Below, in pieces: positions 1 through 7,885 of a stretch of 52,782 nt of DNA. The notes beneath the pieces were generated by a model that saw only the letters and a program-made list of their open reading frames with translations, did not search any database and was not told the DNA's origin. Positions within the stretch are counted from its first letter, which is position 1; each line of letters opens with the position of its first letter. The position numbers were made by a program, and so were the translations under genes. The stretch comes from Firm-08 sp045546995 (GTDB taxonomy: Bacteria; Bacillota; Clostridia; Oscillospirales; QAKW01), in contig JAZQDW010000081.1 of the NCBI GenBank assembly GCA_045546995.1, positions 1 through 52,782 of the forward strand, in the 5' to 3' direction.

Positions 1-235
1 CTCCGTAGAGATCAACCGGTTTTTGTATGTAAATTTTGCCAGCCATCTCGTCAAAAGCCTCGGAATACGCCAGTATTCCTGCGTTTTTGACTTCACCGCA
101 AACAAAATTTCCTATCCAAAAACTGCCTTTGGCACTTAAAAATGAGATACTTTTTGTCGTAGACAAGAAAAAACACTGCAATAATGCTGACGCATATTGC
201 GGTGTTTTGCCGTAGTATAGGGCAAAAATAGCCAT
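1..235 (-). CDS. Possible partial hypothetical protein, running off the left edge
   Basis: An open frame on the minus strand starts at an ATG at 233-235 and stays open for 78 codons to the window edge. The visible protein begins MAIFALYYGKTPQYAS and later contains GKIYIQKPVDL. I recognise no family or function. There is only a weak purine-rich stretch (GAGA) before the ATG. A hairpin at about 168-211 (arms around GCAATAATGC and GCATATTGC) lies inside the frame, and the surroundings are repeat-rich, so this could be part of a repeat that happens to be open rather than a gene. The codons look less GC-biased than those of neighbouring genes. Confidence 0.3.
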   Translation of the reverse strand, partial: MAIFALYYGKTPQYASALLQCFFLSTTKSISFLSAKGSFWIGNFVCGEVKNAGILAYSEAFDEMAGKIYIQKPVDLYG

Positions 236-266
236 TTTTAAGCGGATTTATCTCTGCGGAGCACCG

Positions 267-387
267 CCCTTGTCAGAGGGAGGCGAGGCGCAAGTTGCCC
301 TCTGCTCCTTATTTAGACCGTTCTTTTTCCTGCTCATCGCTAAAGCTCTATCGGGCCACGCGACGATCGCGTGGTTTTCGGTTACAA
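267..387 (+). repeat. 121-bp dispersed repeat, copy 1
   Basis: This 121-bp stretch recurs in inverted orientation at 18965-19085 with about four mismatches. It starts at a TCAGAGGGAG motif and ends at GGTTTTCGGTTAC, directly beside a terminator-like hairpin in both places. It contains a short palindrome (CGCGACGATCGCG). The small open frames across it on both strands look incidental. It is probably an intergenic repeat family. Confidence 0.8.
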
Positions 388-419
388 AAACGGAGATGAG
401 GTGTTCCTCATCTCCGTTT
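388..419. terminator. Terminator-like hairpin, inverted copy of the one at 719-750
   Basis: A 14-bp perfect stem (AAACGGAGATGAGG) with a TGTT loop. The same hairpin, in opposite orientation, closes the DUF1292 gene at 719-750. No gene ends here, so this copy seems to have come with the repeat or by duplication. Confidence 0.6.
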
Positions 420-430
420 AGACTGTCAAA

Positions 431-503
431 AAGTCGTTTCACCACAGTGAAAAAACTAAAAAGAAAAAGTCTTTTCGCCACAGTGAAAAAACTAAAAAGA
501 AAA
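431..503 (+). repeat. 36-bp tandem repeat, two copies
   Basis: Two adjacent copies with a 36-bp period, starting at 431 and 467, with two mismatches between them. Each holds a short hairpin (TTTCAC/GTGAAA or a variant) followed by an A-rich tail. It is non-coding. Confidence 0.75.
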
Positions 504-542
504 AATGGTTTGTACAAACGTAATAAGCACAAACCATTTTTT
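501..542 (+). terminator. Terminator-like hairpin in the 421-718 intergenic segment
   Basis: Stem AAAAATGGTTTGT (501-513) pairs with ACAAACCATTTTT near 529-541, followed by more T. There is no gene directly upstream on the plus strand, so its role is unclear. A second strong hairpin (15-bp arms starting CCGCGTGTCAAAGAA) lies at 686-717. Confidence 0.45.
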
Positions 543-718
543 AATAATTACATCTTACATAAGTATTTTTAAGTTCCCTTGCGTTGCAAGGGATTCACTG
601 TTTTCCGCTAACAAACCCCCTACCGTACCCACGTACGCCGACGGGGTTTTGTTAACGAAATGCAACTTCCTTTTTGAAAGTCTATCCGCGTGTCAAAGAA
701 TCTTCTTTGACACGCGGA

Positions 719-750
719 AAACGGAGATGAGGAACACCTCATCTCCGTTT
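719..750 (-). terminator. Terminator of the DUF1292 gene
   Basis: A 14-bp perfect stem with an AACA loop, three bases past the stop codon of the minus-strand gene. The flanking sequence continues in T on that strand. Confidence 0.75.
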
Positions 751-752
751 AC

Positions 753-995
753 TTATTCTTCCTGCATAATGGCGTCGAAGGCATCGGCCGCGGCCTGAAA
801 TTCGGCCTCGTCTGCGATGTCCAACACCTCAAACTCTTCCTCACCGATTTCTTTATAGCCGTACAGCAGCACTTCCTCGCTGTCGGTGGGGGCCAGGGCG
901 ATATATTCCTTGCCCTCTACGTCAAAGACACCCAGGATCTCTGCCTCCAGTTCGGTGCCGTCGTCAAACTCCAATGTGATCAGATCTTGTTCCAT
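753..995 (-). CDS. DUF1292 family protein
   Basis: An 80-residue acidic protein (MEQDLITLEFDDGTELE...). The N-terminal half matches the small DUF1292 family common in Bacillota: a beta-rich fold with a 'xxxLxDExGxExxxxVLxxFxxxGxxYxxL' rhythm, followed here by an acidic tail (EEEFEVLDIADEAEF). The function is unknown. In many Clostridia the family sits beside RuvX/YqgF and IreB-type genes, but not here. The start is the ATG preceded by AAAGGAG. The gene stands alone with its own promoter and terminator, and is divergent from the riboswitch-controlled transporter. No signal peptide or membrane segment is visible, so it is probably cytosolic. Confidence 0.85.
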   Translation of the reverse strand: MEQDLITLEFDDGTELEAEILGVFDVEGKEYIALAPTDSEEVLLYGYKEIGEEEFEVLDIADEAEFQAAADAFDAIMQEE

Positions 996-1027
996 TTTGG
1001 TTTGCTCCTTTCTTCCATATTACTATT

Positions 1028-1055
1028 ATTATACCGCCCGCAACGGAAAATGCAA
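1028..1055 (-). promoter_or_regulatory. Promoter of the DUF1292 gene
   Basis: On the minus strand, -35 TTGCAT (1050-1055) and -10 TATAAT (1028-1033) with a 16-bp spacer. Confidence 0.65.
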
Positions 1056-1126
1056 GGCAGAGAGAACAGCTTTTTTCACTTTTTCGGGAAAATTTAACAA
1101 ATTTTTAAAAAATATTACAAAATCGC

Positions 1127-1155
1127 TTGCTTTTTTCGGAGGGAGATGGTATACT
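1127..1155 (+). promoter_or_regulatory. Promoter of the glycine riboswitch/symporter transcript
   Basis: -35 TTGCTT (1127-1132), 17-bp spacer, -10 TATACT (1150-1155), placed about 55 bases before the first riboswitch aptamer. Confidence 0.65.
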
Positions 1156-1210
1156 TTCTTCATTGTTTTTCCAATAGGAAAAGCGGAAATTTAATATTTC
1201 TAAATGATGT

Positions 1211-1372
1211 TTGCAGGAAAAGGCGCTTTGCCGCCGAAGGAGTAACACTCTCAGGTGTCCCACGGGATGGAGACTGTAAACGGATAGAACTTTGGAGAAG
1301 CCCGTCATGCATGGGTGCCGAAGGTGCAAGGCGTAAAACGCTAATCTCTCAGGCAAAAGGACAAAGATATTC
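1211..1372 (+). ncRNA. Glycine riboswitch, tandem aptamers
   Basis: Two glycine aptamers in series. The second (about 1291-1372) is canonical: GGAGA, then GTGCCGAAGGTGCAA, then TCTCAGGCAAAAGGACA. The first (about 1211-1285) carries GCCGCCGAAGGAGTAA and CTCTCAGG, but the usual AAAAGGAC is replaced by a longer segment with its own TCCC/GGGA mini-hairpin. A short linker joins them. The RNA leads into a terminator hairpin (1400-1438) and then a glycine/alanine symporter, so it should sense intracellular glycine and set transporter expression. A tandem layout with the terminator close to the gene is typical of the class. Whether glycine turns the gene on or off cannot be read with certainty. Confidence 0.9.
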
Positions 1373-1399
1373 CCCACTGGGGGTATTATGTATTTTTTT

Positions 1400-1438
1400 G
1401 CAGATTGTGTTTTCCACCGCAATCTGTTTTTTTATTTT
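1400..1438 (+). terminator. Expression-platform terminator of the glycine riboswitch
   Basis: Stem CAGATTG (1401-1407) with CAATCTG (1420-1426), followed by seven T and a T-rich tail. It lies between the second aptamer and the symporter start codon, so transcription of the gene must pass it. Confidence 0.8.
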
Positions 1439-1454
1439 AAGGAGATGATCAAAA

Positions 1455-3005
<1,551 letters not shown>

Positions 3006-3021
3006 GCTGTTAAGTTAACTT

Positions 3022-3051
3022 AAAAAAGACACCCGACAGGGTGTCTTTTTT
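3022..3051. terminator. Terminator after the AGCS symporter
   Basis: Stem GACACCC (3028-3034) and GGGTGTC (3039-3045), loop GACA, flanked by A6 and T6, so it could work in both directions. The same A6-GACACCC core recurs at 18576-18591, where it is separated from its partner by an array. Confidence 0.85.
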
Positions 3052-3264
3052 ATTAAAAATAAAGTGCGGTAAGATAACAGAAGAAAGCAGAATACGCACT
3101 TTAGGTGGCGGCGGCTACGGCACCGCCTTGCCTCAAGGGGCAGTCCCCAAGGCTTATCCGCTACGCTCTAAGCCATTATACCAAATTTGTGCGTGCGTGG
3201 AGCCCGCAACAAGCGTTAGTTGCTGCTTCCGAATATATCACCGGCGACCTACTCCCCCCAACTA
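3052..3264. other. Non-coding gap between the symporter and ktrA
   Basis: About 210 bases with no convincing gene. It holds GC-rich short inverted pieces (around GGCGGCGGCTACGGCACCGCC near 3103-3123) and a CTTGCCTCAAGGGGCAGTCC patch, perhaps a worn intergenic repeat. An open frame that crosses it has no ribosome binding site and no family resemblance. Confidence 0.4.
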
Positions 3265-3918
3265 TTATTTCAGCTTCGCAGTAATTTTAAAAACGTCGGT
3301 GCTCTTGCCGATGACCATAATATGATCCCCTTCCCGGAAGGAATAGGTGGCGGCGGGCATGGGATCCAGCAGGGTGCCGTTTTTGACGGCGATGACGTTG
3401 ATACCGTATTTTTTGCGGATATCCAGCTCGATCAGGCTGTGCCCCACCCAATCGGAATCGATGGGAATCTCGTAGATGGAATAATCGCTTGTCAGTTCGA
3501 CGTAATCGAAGATATTGTCGGCGGAATAACGGACCGCCAGACTTTCGGCGATGTCCTTTTCGGGGTAGATGATCTCGTCAGCGCCGATCTGCTGTAACAG
3601 CTCGGCCTGAATATCCCGTTTTGCCTTGGCGATCACGTGGGGAGCGCCCATCTTTTTAAGCAGAGAGGTAATGACCAAGGATGCCTCAAAATTCTCGCCG
3701 ATGGTGACGAAACAAAGATCGAAATTCTTTACTCCCAAGGCTTTCAGCACTACCTCGTTGGTGCAGTCGCCGATCTGGGCGTTGGTGAGAATATCGCTGA
3801 CCGCCTCGATCTGGGCGCGGTCGGCATCAATGACCATAACGTCGTTGCCCAACTGCTCCAGCTTTTTGGCGAGATGACGGCCGGTGCGGCCCATACCGAT
3901 AATTAAAATAGATTTCAT
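3265..3918 (-). CDS. ktrA: Trk/Ktr potassium uptake regulatory protein (TrkA-N/RCK)
   Basis: A 217-residue cytosolic RCK protein: a Rossmann RCK_N domain (1 to about 130) with the nucleotide motif IIGMGRTGRHLAKKL (glycines 8, 10 and 13) and acidic D31/D33, then an RCK_C domain (about 135-217) ending FREGDHIMVIGKSTDVFKI. It gates the partner channel KtrB in response to nucleotides. The start is the ATG at 3918, preceded by AAGGAGAG. A longer frame from a TTG 18 bases upstream would place the ribosome binding site inside the gene. It lies 10 bases downstream of ktrB in a two-gene operon. The single-RCK size fits KtrA rather than the double-length TrkA of Proteobacteria. Confidence 0.92.
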   Translation of the reverse strand: MKSILIIGMGRTGRHLAKKLEQLGNDVMVIDADRAQIEAVSDILTNAQIGDCTNEVVLKALGVKNFDLCFVTIGENFEASLVITSLLKKMGAPHVIAKAKRDIQAELLQQIGADEIIYPEKDIAESLAVRYSADNIFDYVELTSDYSIYEIPIDSDWVGHSLIELDIRKKYGINVIAVKNGTLLDPMPAATYSFREGDHIMVIGKSTDVFKITAKLK

Positions 3919-3928
3919 TTTGCTCTCC

Positions 3929-5275
3929 TTATCCAATTAAAACATTTTCATCCGGGCGTTGTAGGGGCGGCTCGGGCCGGTCCTCGGAAAAGGCCATGGC
4001 CAACGACAGCCCGCCGATGCGGCCGAAAAACATAAGAAAGGTGATCAACAGTTTGCCCGCCGTGCTGAGCTCGGGCGTGATGCCCATGGTAATGCCCACC
4101 GTGCCGATCGCGCTGCTGATCTCATAAAAGATACTGCGCAGATCAAAGGGTTCCAGCCATGACAACAGCATTCCCACACCGAACAATACCACCGTGTAGA
4201 TCATTACCACGGCAAAGGCCTGATGGATGATCTCACCGGGGATACGCTTGCGAAATACCTCCACGTTGCGGCGATTGCGCATTACGCCCATGGCGCTGAG
4301 CAATACAACTGCCACCGTGACGGTCTTGACACCGCCGGCGGTGGAACCGGGCGAGCCGCCGATGACCATCAAAATCATGGATAGAATGCTGCCGGGTCCG
4401 CTGAGCGCCGCCTGCTCCACCGTGTTAAAGCCGGCGGTACGCAGCGTCACACTCTGAAAGGCGGCGGCCATCCATTTGGCGCCGCCGGACAGACCGGACA
4501 GCGCGCCGTTTGTTTCGCTGAAATAAAAGAATACCGTGCCGCCCACCAATAAAACGGCGGTGCTGACGATTGCCAGCTTGCTGTGCAGGCCATATTTTTT
4601 AAAATGCCATTTGTGCGCCAACACGTCATCCCAAACGAGAAAACCGATGCCGCCCAAAATAACCAGGATCATTATGGTTACGTTGAGCAGGACGTTGTCC
4701 ACCTCGGTGGTAAAGGAGGAAAAGGGCTGTACCCGCCCCATCAGATCAAAGCCCGCATTGCAAAAGGCAGAAACCGAATGAAAGACGGCGTTGTAAATGC
4801 CCTTTCCCACCCCCAAGCGAGGAATAAAATAAAAGGAAAAGGCCACGGCGCCCGACAACTCGATGATCAGCGTTCCCGTCAAAATGCGTCGAATCAGACC
4901 GGTCACGTCCTCCAACGTCAGATTGCCGGAAGATTGCATCAGCAGCAGACGTTCCCGAAGGTTGATCTTTTTACGAAGGAGCATCACGAACATAGATATG
5001 AGCGTCATAAAGCCCAGACCGCCGATCTGAATGAGCGTTAATATTACCCCCTGCCCAAAGGCAGACCAATGGGTAAAGGTGTCATAGGTGATCAGACCGG
5101 TAACGCAGGTAGCGCTGGTGGCGGTAAGCAGACAGTTGACAAAAGGTGTCCCCGTCCCCGACCGTGCGGCAAGGGGCAACGACAACAGCAAAGCGCCCAC
5201 CAAAATGATCAGCCCAAATCCGCCGGCCAACAGCCGCGGATAGGAAAAGCGGATGCGTTTTTTATTTTTTTTCAA
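3929..5275 (-). CDS. ktrB: TrkH/KtrB family potassium channel subunit
   Basis: A 448-residue membrane protein of the Trk/Ktr/HKT superfamily, the K+ translocating partner of the downstream RCK protein. Family marks include TATSATCVTGL near residue 54, SAFCNAGFD in the second repeat, SVTLRTAGFNTV in the third and SAIGTVGITMGI in the fourth, the four pore-loop filter regions. The N-terminus is basic (KKNKKRIRFSYPR) before the first membrane helix. I prefer the TTG start at 5275, with CAGGAG 8 bases before it; the GTG at 5284 overlaps that ribosome binding site. It follows gyrA but is separated from it by a terminator. Confidence 0.92.
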   Translation of the reverse strand: MKKNKKRIRFSYPRLLAGGFGLIILVGALLLSLPLAARSGTGTPFVNCLLTATSATCVTGLITYDTFTHWSAFGQGVILTLIQIGGLGFMTLISMFVMLLRKKINLRERLLLMQSSGNLTLEDVTGLIRRILTGTLIIELSGAVAFSFYFIPRLGVGKGIYNAVFHSVSAFCNAGFDLMGRVQPFSSFTTEVDNVLLNVTIMILVILGGIGFLVWDDVLAHKWHFKKYGLHSKLAIVSTAVLLVGGTVFFYFSETNGALSGLSGGAKWMAAAFQSVTLRTAGFNTVEQAALSGPGSILSMILMVIGGSPGSTAGGVKTVTVAVVLLSAMGVMRNRRNVEVFRKRIPGEIIHQAFAVVMIYTVVLFGVGMLLSWLEPFDLRSIFYEISSAIGTVGITMGITPELSTAGKLLITFLMFFGRIGGLSLAMAFSEDRPEPPLQRPDENVLIG

Positions 5276-5288
5276 TGATAACACTCCT

Positions 5289-5319
5289 GAAAAAAGGGAG
5301 AACCCGTTGGTTCTCCCCT
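5289..5319 (-). terminator. Terminator after gyrA
   Basis: Nine-bp stem GGGAGAACC/GGTTCTCCC (5296-5304 with 5309-5317), loop CGTT, followed on the minus strand by T6 (5290-5295). It ends the dnaA-gyrA block, just before the ktrB ribosome binding site. Confidence 0.85.
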
Positions 5320-5326
5320 TTATAAT

Positions 5327-7870
5327 TTATTCGGCGGGAGTTTCCGCTTGTTCGGCAGGGGCTTCTGCGCCCTCTCCCACTTCCTCGGCGTTGGCGGCGG
5401 CCGCATTTTCCTCCGCCGTGTCCACACGGGACATACCGATGACCTTTACGTCCTCGGGCAGACGGGTAACGATAACACCCTGGGTGCTTCTGCCCAGAAT
5501 ATTGATCTCCCCGACGGTGGTACGCATAATGACACCCTGAGAGGTCATCAACAGAATATCATCCTCGGGGGCCACCATCTTGGCGGCGGCGACCAGACCG
5601 GTCTTTTCGGAAATGGCGTAATTGGAAATACCCTTACCGCCTCTGGCCTGGATCTTATATTCACTTGGACGGGTCCGTTTGCCGTAGCCGTTTTCGGTGA
5701 TGGTGAGGAAGGTGCCGTCCTCATAAACTACTTCCATAGAGATGACGTAATCGTCCTCACTGAGCAGGATACCGCGGACACCGCGGGTGACACGACCCAT
5801 GGGACGCGCATCCTTTTCGTGGAAACGAATGGCCTTACCGTTGTGGGTGGCCAACAGGATCGTGCGATCACCGTCGGTCTGCTGCACGTCGGCCAGATCG
5901 TCGTCATCGTCCAGAATAATGGCGATCACGCCCGTCTTACGGATGTTGGCGTATTCCTTGATAGAGGTCTTTTTGATGGTACCCTTCTTGGTAGACATCA
6001 ACAGATACGTATCATCCTCAAAGCCGGAAACGTGAATGATGGAGGTCACCTTCTCATCGCTTTCCAGCGGCAGGATGTTAACGATATTGGTACCCTTGGC
6101 AATGCGGGAGCATTCCGGCACCTCATAACCCTTGATCTTGTAAACACGACCACGGGTGGTAAAGAACAACAGCAGATCGTGGGAGGAGGCAACAAACATT
6201 TCCTTAACGATATCCTCTGCCTTGGTGGTCATACCCTTGACACCCTTACCGCCGCGATGCTGGGCGGCATATTCGGTGGTAGCCATACGCTTGATATAAC
6301 CGGCCTCGGTCATGGTAAATACGGAGAGGGCCTCGGGGATCAGATCCTCATCCTCGATGCCGATCTCACCCTGTACGATCTCGGTGCGACGCTCGTCGCC
6401 GAATTTTTCCTTAATGACGGTGAGATCGTCCTTGACGATCTGCTCCACACGGGCGGGATTGGCCAAAATGTCCTCCCAATCGGCGATCTTGGACAACAGA
6501 TCGGCCAGCTCGTCCTCCAGTTTTTTCTTTTCCAAACCGGTCAACTGACCCAGACGCATATCCACAATGGCCTGCGCCTGCAGATCGGACAGCTCAAAGC
6601 GAGCGATGAGGCGCTCCTTAGCGTCGGCAATGGAAGCGCTCTTTTTAATGATCTCGATGACCTCGTCAATAAAGTCGATGGCCTTTAACAGACCCTCCAG
6701 AATATGGGCTCTTGCCTTGGCCTTTTTGATCTCATAGGCGGTGCGGCGACAGATCACCTCTTTCTGGTGCAGTACGTAGGCCATCACCATATCCCGCAAC
6801 GGCATCACCTTGGGAATATTGTGATCCAACGCCAGATTGATGATGGAGCAGGTGGCCTGCATATCAGTGTATTTATATAATTGATTGAGTACGACCTGGG
6901 GATTGGCCTCCCGCTTGAGGTCGATGACAAAGCGCAGACCGTCCTTATCCGATTCATCACGAATATCGGCAATGCCGGGGATGCGGTCGCTCTTGGCCTC
7001 ATCGGCGATCTTCTCGATGAGGGCGGCCTTACGGATCATATAGGGAATTTCGGTGACGACGATACGGAACCGCTCCTTATATTCCTCGATCTCGGCGCGG
7101 GCGCGGACGTAGATCTTACCACGGCCGGTCTCGTAGGCCTTGCGGATGCCGCTGCGACCCATAATGATGGCGCCGGTGGGAAAATCGGGACCTTTGATAT
7201 ACTGCATCAGCTCGTCGGTGGTCAGCTCCGGGTTTTCCATCAGGGCGATGGCGCCGTCAATCACCTCGCAGAGATTGTGGGGCGGAATATCGGTGGCCAT
7301 ACCGACGGCGATACCGGAGGAGCCGTTGACCAGCAGATTGGGAAAACGGCTGGGCAGAACGGTGGGCTCCTGTCCCTTTTCGTCAAAGTTGGGCATAAAG
7401 TCCACCGTATCCTTACGGATATCGGTCAGCATTTCGGCGGCCATTTTGGCCATTCTTGCCTCGGTATAACGATAGGCGGCCGGCGGGTCGCCGTCAATGG
7501 AACCAAAGTTACCCTGACCGTCTACCAAGGGATAACGGAGCGAAAAATCCTGCGCCAGACGCACCATGGCGTCATAAACGGAGGCGTCGCCGTGGGGATG
7601 ATATTTACCCAGCACGTCACCGACGGTGGTGGCGGATTTACGGTAGGGGCGGTCGTGGGTCAGACCTGCCTCAAACATGGTATACAAAATTCTTCTGTGA
7701 ACGGGCTTGAGACCGTCACGAACGTCCGGCAGGGCGCGGCTGACGATCACCGACATGGAATAATCCAAAAATGCCTTGCGGACCTCTTTACAGATATCCA
7801 GATCAATGAGGTTTTGTCCCTCAAAGCTGATGGGTTCTTTGTGTTCGTTGGGCGTAACTTTCTTTGCCAT
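5327..7870 (-). CDS. gyrA: DNA gyrase subunit A
   Basis: An 847-residue GyrA, the breakage-reunion subunit that introduces negative supercoils together with GyrB. The catalytic tyrosine is Y135 in AAYRYTEARM. The gyrase-specific GyrA box appears as QHRGGKG in the C-terminal beta-pinwheel domain, which separates it from ParC. In the quinolone region the motif is HPHGDASVYD: the residue equivalent to E. coli Ser83 is Ala96, and Asp87 is kept as Asp100. The C-terminus is an acidic, alanine- and glutamate-rich tail. The start ATG has AAAGGAGG upstream. It lies 15 bases after gyrB, last gene of the replication operon. Confidence 0.98.
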   Translation of the reverse strand: MAKKVTPNEHKEPISFEGQNLIDLDICKEVRKAFLDYSMSVIVSRALPDVRDGLKPVHRRILYTMFEAGLTHDRPYRKSATTVGDVLGKYHPHGDASVYDAMVRLAQDFSLRYPLVDGQGNFGSIDGDPPAAYRYTEARMAKMAAEMLTDIRKDTVDFMPNFDEKGQEPTVLPSRFPNLLVNGSSGIAVGMATDIPPHNLCEVIDGAIALMENPELTTDELMQYIKGPDFPTGAIIMGRSGIRKAYETGRGKIYVRARAEIEEYKERFRIVVTEIPYMIRKAALIEKIADEAKSDRIPGIADIRDESDKDGLRFVIDLKREANPQVVLNQLYKYTDMQATCSIINLALDHNIPKVMPLRDMVMAYVLHQKEVICRRTAYEIKKAKARAHILEGLLKAIDFIDEVIEIIKKSASIADAKERLIARFELSDLQAQAIVDMRLGQLTGLEKKKLEDELADLLSKIADWEDILANPARVEQIVKDDLTVIKEKFGDERRTEIVQGEIGIEDEDLIPEALSVFTMTEAGYIKRMATTEYAAQHRGGKGVKGMTTKAEDIVKEMFVASSHDLLLFFTTRGRVYKIKGYEVPECSRIAKGTNIVNILPLESDEKVTSIIHVSGFEDDTYLLMSTKKGTIKKTSIKEYANIRKTGVIAIILDDDDDLADVQQTDGDRTILLATHNGKAIRFHEKDARPMGRVTRGVRGILLSEDDYVISMEVVYEDGTFLTITENGYGKRTRPSEYKIQARGGKGISNYAISEKTGLVAAAKMVAPEDDILLMTSQGVIMRTTVGEINILGRSTQGVIVTRLPEDVKVIGMSRVDTAEENAAAANAEEVGEGAEAPAEQAETPAE

Positions 7871-7885
7871 GAGTGATAACCTCCT

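Noticed and set aside
270..572. Small open frames on both strands across the 121-bp repeat
   Set aside because: They cross hairpins and tandem repeats, have low-complexity products (KKLKRK...), and are not kept intact in the second copy.
3041..3325. A 94-codon plus-strand frame between the symporter and ktrA
   Set aside because: It starts inside the terminator, has no ribosome binding site, and runs into the opposite strand of ktrA.
3919..3936. TTG start of ktrA six codons upstream
   Set aside because: It would put the AAGGAGAG ribosome binding site inside the coding region, and the family begins at the ATG at 3918.
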